Source: Tritrichomonas musculus (taxonomy: Eukaryota > Parabasalia > Tritrichomonadida > Tritrichomonadidae). Taken from it: 64,000 nt of DNA. The position numbers were made by a program, and so were the translations under genes. Under the pieces are notes generated by a model. It did no database searches and was not told the origin of the DNA. It saw only the letters and a list, made by a program, of their open reading frames with translations. The stretch's first letter is position 1. Every line of letters begins with the position of its first letter. The stretch is from the NCBI GenBank assembly GCA_039105265.1, contig JAPFFF010000006.1, positions 3,410,001 through 3,474,000 of the forward strand, written 5' to 3'. Shown here piece by piece: positions 33,385 through 44,600 of the stretch.

Positions 33385-33751
33385 AGTAGTGTATATGAGA
33401 TAAGCAGTGGGGGGTTAATAATTGTTCACGTCACATTACACAGTTATTATATATATAACGATTTCACCAATCCATAACTCACTACTTTTTAGAATCTATG
33501 ATATCAATTTATATACACCACCATATCTACATATTAATTTTTAATCAATAAATTTTGTTATATGCGATAATATTATTACAAATTTTTTTTTAACATTTCA
33601 ATTTTTTCCTCAAACCTCAAAAAAGGACTTTGTCCACTGATTCATCACCCCTTCATAAAGGACTTTGTCCGCGCCGCAAAGCGGCATGATTTTCATAAAT
33701 TTAATCCTCAAATCTCAAAAGTCAAAAATTGAAATCATAAATTTTATACGT
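33385..33751 (+). repeat. Polinton left terminal inverted repeat
   Basis: About 367 bp matching the inverse of 52520-52890 with few differences. It includes the GC-rich block GTCCGCGCCGCAAAGCGGCA, which is itself a small inverted repeat and stands out in the AT-rich surroundings, and two AAGGACTTTGTCC words. Confidence 0.9.
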
Positions 33752-34250
33752 AAATGATTAAATTTACGTTATCTGAAATGTCTGATAATTTGAATACTCA
33801 CATAAATCGAAAAAATTTTACAAATTCGTTATTTCCGAGATGTCTGATAAATTGAATACTCACACAAATCGAAAAAATTTTATAAAATACGTTATATCCG
33901 AAATGTCTGATAATTTGAATTAAATGTCTGATAAATTGAATTAAATGTCTGATAAATTGAATACTCACACAAAACTAAAAATTTTATAAATACGTTATTT
34001 CCGAAATGTCTGATAAATTGAATACTCTCACAAAACTAAAAATTTTATAAATACGTTATTTCCGAAATGTCTGATAATTTGAATACTTCGCCAAGGGCTC
34101 AAACTTTTCAAAGTTTCACATAAATCGAAAAAATTTTAATAAATAAACGTTCTCCAAATATTTTATAAAATTAATTTTAACATTTATTTTTATATCACAT
34201 ATCCAAAAATAAATCTAATTAATTTTTTATTTTTTAAATTTTTATTTCCA
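33752..34250 (+). repeat. Subterminal direct repeats of the Polinton
   Basis: About six imperfect copies of a 60-75-bp unit built on TGTCTGATAATTTGAATACT, TCACATAAATCGAAAAAATT and CGTTATTTCCGA. Related copies in inverse orientation lie at about 52140-52330 before the right end. They are probably replication or transposition signals or copy-number-variable subterminal DNA. Confidence 0.75.
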
Positions 34251-34255
34251 CCTAA

Positions 34256-37200
34256 ATGAAATTAGATAAAACACCAATAGAAAAATTAATTGAACTTGAT
34301 AATTTAGTTCATAATGATAATGCAACCATTGATGAATGGAAAAATGAATTTAATAATGAAAAAGATTTACGTGAAAATTTAATTGACTCAATAGTTCAAG
34401 ATATTTTAGATAAAGGATATGATGGAGAAAATGATTATAATTCAATGTATTGGTTCGCTAAAGGATTAAATATTCCATCACCAAAACCTCCACACAAATA
34501 CATCGATTCAGATGAATATTTCTACAATAATTTGCATAAACTTAAAATTAAAAATTCAATTGATGAATTACATAAGCAACAAACACAAACCAAATTTGTT
34601 TCTCAAATCAATAATGAAAAATCTGTCATTCATACCCAAAAAGCAAATTATAAACGTATGCTTGATGAACTTTTAAAAAATAAACCATTACTTAAACCAC
34701 TTCCTCCAAAAGAAATGAAACTATTAAAACCATATGCTCAAAAGTTATTTGAAGCCCAGAATGAAGAATTAATTAATTTCTTCAAAGACTTTGGTCATGA
34801 TTTTCAAAGTAAAGATATAGATTACTTAGTTGTTAATGTTCCACATGAATATGAACTTGCTATAAATTTACTTGAACAACATAGAAAAGCATTAAAGGAT
34901 CAAGAAGTTGTTACCAAAAATCAAAATAAAGATCCAATAGTTGTTTATTATCTGAATTCATTTTCAACCATTGATGATATATTTAATTACCTTGAAGATG
35001 TAGTCTTTAAATCAGAACGGAAACCTTTCAAGTTAACTTTTGAATTATCTGGTATCTTTGAAATACCCATTAAACAACATGACGAAATAATCCGTTATGA
35101 TTACGAAAAACGAGTAATTAATGCAATCAATTATAAATATTCATCAAATATTCCTATAACTGTTCAAACAAATTCCGACCTTGAAAAAATCAAATTTTAT
35201 ATTGAATCTGTTTTACATAACTATGAAGTTTCTGAGTCATCAGTTAAACTTACTTTTGTTTCATCAGTTGCATTTACGATTTCACGATTAGTTAAAATTA
35301 CTGGTAAATTACAGCTTCCTGAAGAACTTGTCAAATCAAAACTTATCATTACTGATAATGAAGATGATAAAATGTGTTGGTATCGTTTTTTAGCTGTTTG
35401 TGTTAATCCAAAATTATTAAATTATAAAAGTTATAAATTAAATGACCGAACAAATCATGCACGGCGTCTTTTATGTGAAGAACATGGATTTCCATATAAA
35501 ACTAAAATCACAAATGAAGCTCTTAATTTCTTGAATAATTATGATGGTACAACAATGGAAGAAATGAAACTTTCAGCACAAAAGCATAAAATCAATGTTA
35601 ACATTTATGAATATTTTGGTACGGGTTTATATGACATTAGTGAACAATGGTTTTTTGATAAATCATACACAACATTTAATGCCTTACTTTATTCTAAAGG
35701 TCAAATTCTTCATATTATGTATATCAAAGATGCTGAAAAATTAACTGGATTGTTAGTTTGTCCTAAATGTAAATCATATGTTGTTAGAGGAATTAATAAT
35801 CATAAACGATTTGAACAACATGTTAATAAATGTGATGGTAAATTTAAGAAAAACTTCATTGTTGAAAAACAATCTTTACCATATTGTCCTCATATTCTAT
35901 CCAACTCTGTTTATGAATATTGTCTAGCTCATAACCTTCAATTCAAACCTCAAGAATATTATATGACATATGATTTTGAAACAATGGAACATTCAATAAA
36001 TGAATCATTAACTAAATCAACAACGATTAATTCACGATTAGTTCCTTTATCCGTTAGTTGTTGCATTAAATTTTCATCAGGAACTTTAACAAAACATTTT
36101 GATGCGCGTGATAAAGATTTTATTATTCATTGGATTGAATATATGTTTAATCAAGCTCATTTAATCATTAATGATAAAATTAACTTTTATAAACAAATGC
36201 TCAATATTGAAGATCCGAAAGATATAGTTCATGATCTCGAAACAGTTACTGTATTTGGTTTTAATTCTTCACGTTTTGATTCAAATTTATTTAAACAATA
36301 TTTTAATCATAAAGGTGAAAATTGCTCTTGGTCAGTTGATAATAACTCATTAATTGGTTCATCTACTGCTCTTAAACAATTCATTCTTAAATCTGATAAA
36401 ATTTCTTTACGTTTCATTGATGCCCAAGCATTCATTGCGGGTGGTACATTAAAACAATTTGGTATTGATTTTGGTGGTGAATCCAATTCATCAAAAGGAG
36501 TTTTTCCATATGAAGCTGTCAATACTGAAAACTTTAATGTTGTACTTTCACAATCTCAACCATTCGAATATAAAGACTTTTATTCATATCTTGGTCAACG
36601 TTTCCTCATTACTGAAGAAGAATATAGACTATATCTTGAAGATTCAAAACGTTTTAATACACGTTGGGATTATTTACTTTCTTATAATGATAATGATGTT
36701 GAAATGATGATTAAACCAATTGATAACCTCATTAATTTAAACGCTCAATATAACGTTGATTTAATCTCAAATCTTTCATTATCTAAAAATTCAGTTTGTA
36801 TTAAATACGCACTAGCTTATAAAGATTTTGATCCATCAATTGACTATAACATAATTAATACATCAAATACTTTCATTCCTAGTCTAAATTGGTGGAGTTA
36901 TAAATGTGATTCATATTATTATCAAGATGAACGATTCAATAAATTAAATCCAAACAAACCTCAACGTAATTTAAATAAAGTAGTTTCAGAAGATGATTTT
37001 GATGAATTCATGAAATTATATAATAATCCTTCAACTGGTAAATGTCATCTCTGTGGTGAACATTTCACAAATCATAATAAACCAACACTTGATAGAATCA
37101 ATAATGATATAGGTCATGAATTAAGTAATTGTTTATTAGCTTGTGCATCATGCAATCAATTAAGAAATCGTTCAGATGATAAAGTGACTCGTTTAAGAAT

Positions 37201-38845
37201 TCAATTAAATAAATATTGTCGGCTTCATAAATTACCATCTACTTTGTCAAATGAAAAAGAATATTATGATTTACGTGAAGGTATAACAGGTGGTTTATCT
37301 ATGGTAATGCATCGTAAAAATATCCGTGGTGTTTCACACATTAATAAATTCAAATTTGAGCATAATAAAGTTATTTCATATGATACACCCCATATTGTTT
37401 CACATGTTGTGGGTGTTGATTTCAACTCACTTTATCCTTCATCATTTTCGTCAAATTATCATGAATTTAACCCTTATCATGGAGGCATTATGTATATGCC
37501 CGGTTCATTAATTACTCGTTTTGAATGTTATGACGAAAATGGAAACAAAAAAGATGAAGTTTATAAAAAATGTATGAATATAATTTATACTAAACATAGA
37601 TATGAACCAAATCCTGAATTGATATTTAGAGCTAAAGTTAAATTAGAATGTCCCATTAATAAAATAAATGATCTTATTAACTTTCCACCAGTATTTCGTA
37701 ATTTTGATATTAAAAATACTGAAGATGTTATTGGTAAATATATGTATCAATATGGAAAGAAAAATAAAATTAGTGTTATTGATAAAACAGATACTAAATT
37801 AACAATGACATTAGATACAATGGGTGAATTTAAATCATTTGGTTGTTATTATTTATGGTTCCTCATTGATCATGGATTAAAAGTTACTGATATCCTTAAT
37901 TTATCATTGTATGAGGCAAATAAAGCTTTTCATCCATTTGTTAACGAATTCATGCGTAAACGTCAAGATATTATTGCTGGTAAATCATCCGGTAACGAAA
38001 AATTTTATAAAATATCAATGAATGGTTCATACGGTTATGATGGAATGAATACAGAAAAATATAGTAAGGTTAAAATTTGTGATTCAGATAAAGCTTATCA
38101 ATCAATTGTATCAGATACTTATATTAATGGTTCCAGAATTGCTGATGATACATTCCTTATTCAATCAAATCCTAAATCATTCAGGTGTAAGACATGTATT
38201 CAAACGGCATTCTTCACTCTTGATAATGCTAAATTTTGGTATTTAACATTCATTTATGACTTTATGTTTAAATGTTTAGACACTAATAAATTTCATTTAA
38301 CATCTGCAGACACTGATTCAGCTTATTTTGCTATTGCTGGAAACATGAATGAATCAAATGATCAAGTATTTAAACACATCATTAAAGATCAACAATTTTA
38401 TGACGAAAATATTTATAAATTCATGCCTGATCCATCAATTAATACAGTTTATGATGAAAAGAAAATTTTGGGTTGCTGTGTTGAAAAATACGGTGATAAT
38501 CAAGTAGCTTTATGTCCTAAATGTTATACAATATGGAATAACGCATTTATAGATGCGCAGGGCAAAGCCCACGACGGTGTGACCAAATCATTAAAACTTA
38601 AAGGTGTTTCATTAAAAACTAATAAAATTGTTTCATCAGATTATAAGGATATATTAGATAATCAAAGTGTTAAATCAGGTAAGAACATTAACTTACAAAT
38701 GAATCATAACATTATGTCAAAAATAACGATTAACAAAAATGCTTTAACTGGATTTCATAATAAAATGATTGTATTAACGAATGAAGCATGCGCACCATTT
38801 ATAAAAGGATTAAGAGCCAACAATTATGAAGTTCATGAATCTTAA
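34256..38845 (+). CDS. Protein-primed family B DNA polymerase with HNH insert
   Basis: A 1529-codon frame. The N-terminal half (1 to about 560) is a large domain of unknown role containing a Cys/His finger (CPKCKSYVVRGINNHKRFEQ, about residues 501-520). The exonuclease motif TYDFETME lies near 571. Polymerase motif A GVDFNSLYPS is near 1053, motif B region MNGSYGYDG near 1256 and motif C TSADTDSAY near 1350, all in the usual order. Between the exonuclease and polymerase parts (about 929-970) sits an HNH-like domain with CHLCGEHF, PTLDRINNDIGH and CASCNQLRNR. Protein-primed replication of the element is the family role. The frame ends convergent with the integrase, overlapping it by 4 bp. Confidence 0.95.
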   Translation: MKLDKTPIEKLIELDNLVHNDNATIDEWKNEFNNEKDLRENLIDSIVQDILDKGYDGENDYNSMYWFAKGLNIPSPKPPHKYIDSDEYFYNNLHKLKIKNSIDELHKQQTQTKFVSQINNEKSVIHTQKANYKRMLDELLKNKPLLKPLPPKEMKLLKPYAQKLFEAQNEELINFFKDFGHDFQSKDIDYLVVNVPHEYELAINLLEQHRKALKDQEVVTKNQNKDPIVVYYLNSFSTIDDIFNYLEDVVFKSERKPFKLTFELSGIFEIPIKQHDEIIRYDYEKRVINAINYKYSSNIPITVQTNSDLEKIKFYIESVLHNYEVSESSVKLTFVSSVAFTISRLVKITGKLQLPEELVKSKLIITDNEDDKMCWYRFLAVCVNPKLLNYKSYKLNDRTNHARRLLCEEHGFPYKTKITNEALNFLNNYDGTTMEEMKLSAQKHKINVNIYEYFGTGLYDISEQWFFDKSYTTFNALLYSKGQILHIMYIKDAEKLTGLLVCPKCKSYVVRGINNHKRFEQHVNKCDGKFKKNFIVEKQSLPYCPHILSNSVYEYCLAHNLQFKPQEYYMTYDFETMEHSINESLTKSTTINSRLVPLSVSCCIKFSSGTLTKHFDARDKDFIIHWIEYMFNQAHLIINDKINFYKQMLNIEDPKDIVHDLETVTVFGFNSSRFDSNLFKQYFNHKGENCSWSVDNNSLIGSSTALKQFILKSDKISLRFIDAQAFIAGGTLKQFGIDFGGESNSSKGVFPYEAVNTENFNVVLSQSQPFEYKDFYSYLGQRFLITEEEYRLYLEDSKRFNTRWDYLLSYNDNDVEMMIKPIDNLINLNAQYNVDLISNLSLSKNSVCIKYALAYKDFDPSIDYNIINTSNTFIPSLNWWSYKCDSYYYQDERFNKLNPNKPQRNLNKVVSEDDFDEFMKLYNNPSTGKCHLCGEHFTNHNKPTLDRINNDIGHELSNCLLACASCNQLRNRSDDKVTRLRIQLNKYCRLHKLPSTLSNEKEYYDLREGITGGLSMVMHRKNIRGVSHINKFKFEHNKVISYDTPHIVSHVVGVDFNSLYPSSFSSNYHEFNPYHGGIMYMPGSLITRFECYDENGNKKDEVYKKCMNIIYTKHRYEPNPELIFRAKVKLECPINKINDLINFPPVFRNFDIKNTEDVIGKYMYQYGKKNKISVIDKTDTKLTMTLDTMGEFKSFGCYYLWFLIDHGLKVTDILNLSLYEANKAFHPFVNEFMRKRQDIIAGKSSGNEKFYKISMNGSYGYDGMNTEKYSKVKICDSDKAYQSIVSDTYINGSRIADDTFLIQSNPKSFRCKTCIQTAFFTLDNAKFWYLTFIYDFMFKCLDTNKFHLTSADTDSAYFAIAGNMNESNDQVFKHIIKDQQFYDENIYKFMPDPSINTVYDEKKILGCCVEKYGDNQVALCPKCYTIWNNAFIDAQGKAHDGVTKSLKLKGVSLKTNKIVSSDYKDILDNQSVKSGKNINLQMNHNIMSKITINKNALTGFHNKMIVLTNEACAPFIKGLRANNYEVHES

Positions 38846-40449
38846 ACGTAATCTAATTTATATCTTGGTATCATTTGTATTTTTCCATTTTTACCGTTAA
38901 CATTACCTTTAACTTCATATAATCCATTCTTGAAACCAATAACTTTAAATTCACCGGGTTGAATTATTGACCGTCTTTTACCCATTGTGTCTTTTTCGTT
39001 ATAAACTTTAACACTTACACCTTCATTTATTCTAAATCCGGGACTATTCATTACTTTCCAATTCTCCTGACATATTCGCCTTACTATATACTCCTCTAAT
39101 TCAGAATCATCATTTACCATTTTCGGTGTTACTTCAAAGCCTGCCCATTTACTTAAACCTTTATGTGGTGCATTATTATATTGATTAACTATTTCATCCA
39201 TAACATTTGGTGTAATTACGCCAACTTTCATCACATATGCCATATCTCTAATACTCCTAATTACTCTATCAATAACGCCCAAACTTCCATGTAATGGATC
39301 ACTTTTAACTGCTTTCTGTTCTTTATTCATGAAATCGGGATAATTTCCCATTACTTGTCTTTCAACTGGTTTAAAATCAATTCCTCGTGAATTATAAAAT
39401 GACTCCCACGCTAATTTTGAATTAAAACTTTTTTCACCATCACCCGTTAAATGTTTTACATTCATTCCTTTTTCAATCATTCTATTTAATGCTCTCAAAT
39501 ATGAAACACTACTTTTTAAATTCTGTTTTGTAAATGTTTTATCATCAATCATATCATTTAATAACTCCACATATAAATATTTAGTGTTTGCATTTATTGC
39601 AACTAAATAAGCCAGTTTTCCAACGAACATTAAATCAATAATCCATGTATTCCTTGCTGTGCATTTATGAAGTTGATAATTTTTAATATTTCTTTTCAAA
39701 TCAAATGATGACTTTATTTTTCCATCACTTACTTTCATTTCTGGATTAATTAATTTTAAGGCATTAACTTTATCTTTACTTTTATAACCAATCAACCCCG
39801 TTAATTCATTTTCATCATAATTTATCGTTGTTCCCGGTTGTTTAAAATATTTCTTTTTATAATCTTCATACCAATTATTAATTGAACGTCTACCTCTATT
39901 CCATCCACTAGTAACTCTTACAAAATCATCATATGTTAATAAATTATCATTCATATGTTCAACAACAAATTTATCTAATTTATCACCAAACGTTTTTTTT
40001 CTTACTTTTGGTTCACTCTTGTGCTCATTTTCATATTCTCTTTCATATTCATCATAAATGTTTCTTATATCTTCATCCAATAATGGCTGAAAATATTTTA
40101 AACGTTTAACTTGTACAAATGATAATTTATTTTTGTTCTTATGAACTTTGCTCAATAAATCCTCTCTTGCTATTCTCACTGCTATTTCATAATCTGCCAT
40201 TCGTTCACGTTCCATTTCTACTTCACGTCTACGTTCTTCATCCTTTACTATATCACGAATGGTTAAGTAATGAATTATATAGAAATTGTTTATATGTTGA
40301 GCTGGAATTTTCACTTTCAAATATTTTTCACAATAATGATTTATATAATATTTAACTTGTTCCTCAAATTTATTCGGTTCATACTTTTCTATCTTACTTG
40401 TCACATATGAAATTATTCCATCTGTGTTATTAAATAATGTTTCAGTCAT
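38842..40449 (-). CDS. Polinton integrase (rve/DDE type)
   Basis: A 535-codon frame with an N-terminal helical region rich in Glu/Arg (about 70-150). The retroviral-integrase core is at about 265-420: the first acidic block IIDLMFVGKLAYLVAINANT near 273, the second LTGDGEKSFNSKLAWE near 336, and the third HGSLGVIDRVIRSIRDM near 396. An SH3- or chromo-like beta tail follows (about 470-535) with GEFKVIGFKNGLYEVKG. The family inserts the element into the host genome. The gene is convergent with the polymerase, a usual Polinton arrangement. Confidence 0.93.
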   Translation of the reverse strand: MTETLFNNTDGIISYVTSKIEKYEPNKFEEQVKYYINHYCEKYLKVKIPAQHINNFYIIHYLTIRDIVKDEERRREVEMERERMADYEIAVRIAREDLLSKVHKNKNKLSFVQVKRLKYFQPLLDEDIRNIYDEYEREYENEHKSEPKVRKKTFGDKLDKFVVEHMNDNLLTYDDFVRVTSGWNRGRRSINNWYEDYKKKYFKQPGTTINYDENELTGLIGYKSKDKVNALKLINPEMKVSDGKIKSSFDLKRNIKNYQLHKCTARNTWIIDLMFVGKLAYLVAINANTKYLYVELLNDMIDDKTFTKQNLKSSVSYLRALNRMIEKGMNVKHLTGDGEKSFNSKLAWESFYNSRGIDFKPVERQVMGNYPDFMNKEQKAVKSDPLHGSLGVIDRVIRSIRDMAYVMKVGVITPNVMDEIVNQYNNAPHKGLSKWAGFEVTPKMVNDDSELEEYIVRRICQENWKVMNSPGFRINEGVSVKVYNEKDTMGKRRSIIQPGEFKVIGFKNGLYEVKGNVNGKNGKIQMIPRYKLDYV

Positions 40450-40553
40450 GTTTTAAAATAAATTAAATTAAAGATATTTGATGATTTCATGAATCTAAAA
40501 TAATTATTTAGTTTATTTTTCATAAATTAAATTTTTTATCACATAATAAAAAT

Positions 40554-40784
40554 ATGTCTCAAGCCTTACCACCCCTTAAACAACGTCATGAACGTAAAAC
40601 ATTCGCTACTCCAACGTTGAAACTCATAAATTCACGTCTTCAATATTATAGAAAAGTATTAAGTCAACCTGAACCAACAACAGAGAAAGGAAAACTTAGT
40701 CGTGCAAGAATTCAAAATAAATATGATCAGTGTATGAAAGTAAGACAATTATTAAACAGAGCTGTTAAGAACCTTTATCTTTAA
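40554..40784 (+). CDS. Small basic Polinton protein
   Basis: A 76-codon frame, rich in Lys/Arg (MSQALPPLKQRHERKTFATP, then helical KLSRARIQNKYDQCMK). No recognised domain. It starts just after an AT-rich intergenic gap with the integrase and overlaps the convergent next frame by 20 bp. A nucleic-acid-binding or core role is only a guess from its charge. Confidence 0.6.
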   Translation: MSQALPPLKQRHERKTFATPTLKLINSRLQYYRKVLSQPEPTTEKGKLSRARIQNKYDQCMKVRQLLNRAVKNLYL

Positions 40785-40992
40785 CATAGAACCCGTCACT
40801 ACCGAAATACTCCAACGCTGGATTATTTGAATTATCAAATTTAGGTAATATTTTTGCAACATTACCAACAACAGGTAACTTTTCCATTATTGATTTTGTT
40901 TTATTCCATCCAAATTTAAATCCATCAGCAAAATCTTTAGCTGCTTCTTTAACTTTACCCGCTAATTTTTTAAACCAACTACCAAAAGCCAT
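40765..40992 (-). CDS. Small amphipathic Polinton protein (MAFGSWFK family)
   Basis: A 75-codon frame starting MAFGSWFKKLAGKVKEAAKD, an amphipathic helix, followed by a hydrophobic block LPVVGNVAKILPKF. The same start, MAFGSWFK, and a similar helix open the protein at 48776-49096. The pair looks like a duplication of a small virion-associated, membrane-active protein, similar in style to adenovirus minor capsid peptides. The function is inferred only. Confidence 0.65.
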   Translation of the reverse strand: MAFGSWFKKLAGKVKEAAKDFADGFKFGWNKTKSIMEKLPVVGNVAKILPKFDNSNNPALEYFGSDGFYVKDKGS

Positions 40993-41045
40993 TTTTTTAA
41001 ATTAAGATTAAAATTATGATTTAATATTTTTATTTAAAACTAAAT

Positions 41046-41687
41046 ATGACATTAAAGCAAGCAAGAATATTAAGTAGTGAAACCGATAACACTATTAAGC
41101 AGGAGCAAAATACGAATGTTAACATTAACATTAAACCATCAACTAAGTCACGACCTCAAACAGTTCCGTTATATCCTAATGTTCCACCATTAAATCCAAA
41201 CGTAAATTTTACTCAAGCGAACCAACCTATGGATACGTCAACGGTTGGTCAAACTTTATATATTCCGACGACGGAGGATTTGAACTATCAATCTCAACCT
41301 CCAACAAACAGCAATTTCCCATTAACTCGAGACAGAGGTATTGCAGATTTAGGAAATGAAATTGAGGATTTAGAAAAGAAAAACCAATTTTTACAAATGT
41401 TAGTTGAAATGTATGAATCAAATCCGTTAAAAATAAATGCTTACGTTGTTTGTGAAAGTAAGTTATTAATGAATATGATAAAGTTGTTAACTGATTGCGA
41501 TAAAGTTGAGTTAGTACTTAATGAAGATATCGGATGTTCTGGATGCACTGCAAAATCAAACAAAATCATTTATGTTTCAAAAATATTGATTACTAAAGAT
41601 GGTAAAACTAGTGAGTTAAAATATGATTACAATAACATTTATAGTGAATTTGTTAAATATGGAATTAGTTTGAAAATGACCTATTAA
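41046..41687 (+). CDS. Uncharacterised Polinton protein, 213 aa
   Basis: An open frame with a Pro/Asn/Gln-rich first half (SRPQTVPLYPNVPPLNPNVN) and a structured C-terminal half that starts with a short coiled coil (IADLGNEIEDLEKKNQFLQM). It continues with an alpha/beta segment containing CSGCTAKSNKIIYVSKI. I do not recognise it. It overlaps the convergent large fibre-like gene by 4 bp. Confidence 0.7.
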   Translation: MTLKQARILSSETDNTIKQEQNTNVNINIKPSTKSRPQTVPLYPNVPPLNPNVNFTQANQPMDTSTVGQTLYIPTTEDLNYQSQPPTNSNFPLTRDRGIADLGNEIEDLEKKNQFLQMLVEMYESNPLKINAYVVCESKLLMNMIKLLTDCDKVELVLNEDIGCSGCTAKSNKIIYVSKILITKDGKTSELKYDYNNIYSEFVKYGISLKMTY

Positions 41688-44600
41688 GACTTAAATACTG
41701 AAATCATATTTTTGTTAATGATACTTGTAATCACCCCCACCGTTGTTCTGTTTATTTTTGATGTAATAGCTGTTTGACCAGTTAATGTTTTCAATTCTCC
41801 TTCATCAATAAAAACTTCATCCCCAATTCCATAACATGACGTATCTGTAACTTTAACTAAATAATCTCCATGTGTCGCAAATGTTACACATTTATTAACT
41901 TTATCAATCTTAACACAAATTCCAACATACTCATTCCATTTTCCATTAGTCTTTACTGAACAAATACAATCTGTAGTGTCATTTTCAGTGCTTTGAACCC
42001 ATAAACTATCGACATATTTGTAAACCTTACCTGTCATATATACTGGTGCACCAACTATGAAATCATTTATTGAATTCATTGATTCTTCAATTGGACAGTA
42101 ATGAGTAATAGTTGTGTTTGGTTGCTCCTTTAAATTCGTTATCTTTGTATCTAAAGTTTGAAATAGTTTTAAAGATATATTAGTAGATGTACAATTATTT
42201 AAAGTTTGCATTACTATTTTATCCATTGCATCAATATTTCCTTCATCATCAATTATTATATCTTTAATTAAATTGTCATTATGAATATATTCATTTAATG
42301 TTGTCGTTAATGTTTCATTATTGACAAAATTATTAAACTCATTATTAACATATTTAGCTGAAAGTAATTTATTATCAGGGAATTCAGAAGGTTTTGAATT
42401 ATAACCTAATTTATTTATTACAATCTCACCTTCATAAATATACATGTCATTTATATTTGATATTGTGCCGGAAGTTGTAACATATAATGAATAATTAATT
42501 TCAGAACATCTATATTTCTTTTTAACGCCGTTGCTATGTGTTAATTCATATTTATATGTTCCAGTTATTACATTACTATTTTTCGTTAATGTTGCATCAA
42601 TATAAAACTCATTTCTATTAAATATTTTATACCATTCACTAATACATAATATTTTTGTTGAATATTTAGTAAATGTAAATGGAACGTCAACGAATTCATA
42701 ATTTAAAATATCATTCTCTCTTGTTAATATCTCATCAGTGTTTCCATAACTTAAATCATCTTTCCTTCTATAATCATTTAATGTTGTCGTTAATGTTTCA
42801 TTATTGACTAAATCATCTGGTATCGTTGGCATATCAGTTTTTAAAGCATAGGAATTTAAATTACTTCCATAAATAACATTTTCAATAAAATATGTTCTTT
42901 CAGGATCAACATTAAAAACTTCACGTCCTCCTTCAGCAACTGTTGGAGTCCATTGAAATATTCCCTCTTCATAATTATAATAACCATATTGTGTTTGACG
43001 TCCACCAATAGAACCAGTAACTCCTAAAAATGTGATTTTCTTATTTGGACCAGTTCGTTTAACAATTTTATTATTCTCAACGATGAATACACCAGTGTAT
43101 GAATCATCCACACCTTCAGCATTTACCCATTTAAATGTTATCGTTGCTGTAAAATTTGGCGATGGTTTCGTTAACTTGAATTTGAAATAAATTTTAACGT
43201 TAATATTATCAGGGATCTCTTTTGTTAATTCATAATTCATCAATTGAGTTTTTAATGCGTAATTATCCATTGATGCGTTTAATGATGTTAACATATGCTC
43301 TTTATGGTTTTCAATTAACTTTTTGGTTGCTGATGCTGTTAATAATTGGTTATTAGTTAATGTTTCACCTAATAATAATTCTTTATCGTTTTTAGTTGCT
43401 GGGGTGTATTTGAGTTTAACAAATGATGGTTGAATTGTTCCATAAATTAAAAGATATGGAAATTCATAAACTAATTCGCAATTAATAGCTGAAATATCTG
43501 CAGCATCTGAGTTCAAACATTCAATACTTCCATTTTCCTTATACTCATATTTGTAAATTCGGTACATCTCGCCAATATCATCAACCATAAATGAAACATC
43601 AATTTTATAATTAGTTTCAATATGTTCACAGTAAAATTTAAAACATAATCTTTCATCAGGAATTATAATTTCCGTTTCAATATAAGGTTTTTCTTCAACT
43701 ACTTCGTGAGGTGCTAATACTAATCCATCATCAATTATTTCATCAACATATGCAACTTCTTTAACAGTTGATCCAGCATTTTTACTAAACGCTAATTTTA
43801 ATGCACCAAATATACCTTCAGCACCAACTTTCATTAATCCACCAAAGTTAAAACAAAAGTTACTAATTTGTACGACATCCATAACTACATCAAACCAATT
43901 AGTTTTATTTTTCATATCATTAATTTCTTTCTCTAACTTTGCACAATAATTTTGAAGTGCTGATATTTGATTAACCGCAATATCAACTGTGTTACCTAAT
44001 GAATTTAAAACGAAAACGTGGGATTCAATATTTTCACCAATAACAACTCCTGATGTTTGAATGTTAAAGTTTGTATATAATGTTGTGCATGCTTCAGGTC
44101 GTGGTGAGACAGTATAATATCCAGTATTAGCTAAGAACTCAAATGTATTCATTCCTTTTTCATAACTTACATCAGCAATTGTATAAATTAATTCATCATC
44201 TTTTGGCATATATAATATTAAACCATATGGAGGATTTCCGACTTGTAATGGTGAAGTATAATGGTATTCAAGTAATTCAAAATAATTGTCGGATTGAAGT
44301 TTGTAGTTATTTAATCCCGATGATTTATATTCGAAGTTAACAATGAAGTCATAAGTTTTATTATTTATGCTCAAAGTTGCTGAATATGTACAATTAGCAA
44401 AATCTTTGACGGGGTAAATGTAAACCCTCCATGCGTCATTATCTTCTTTATATGTTTGAATTTTACAGTTATCTTTTGGAGCTAACATTCCTTTATTAAC
44501 TAATAACTCAAATGGGTTTCCTTGATTATCATAACCAGCGAAAGTGTGTAACACTTTTTTATTAGCTTCATTTTTAGCAATACATATAAAAGCAACTTCA

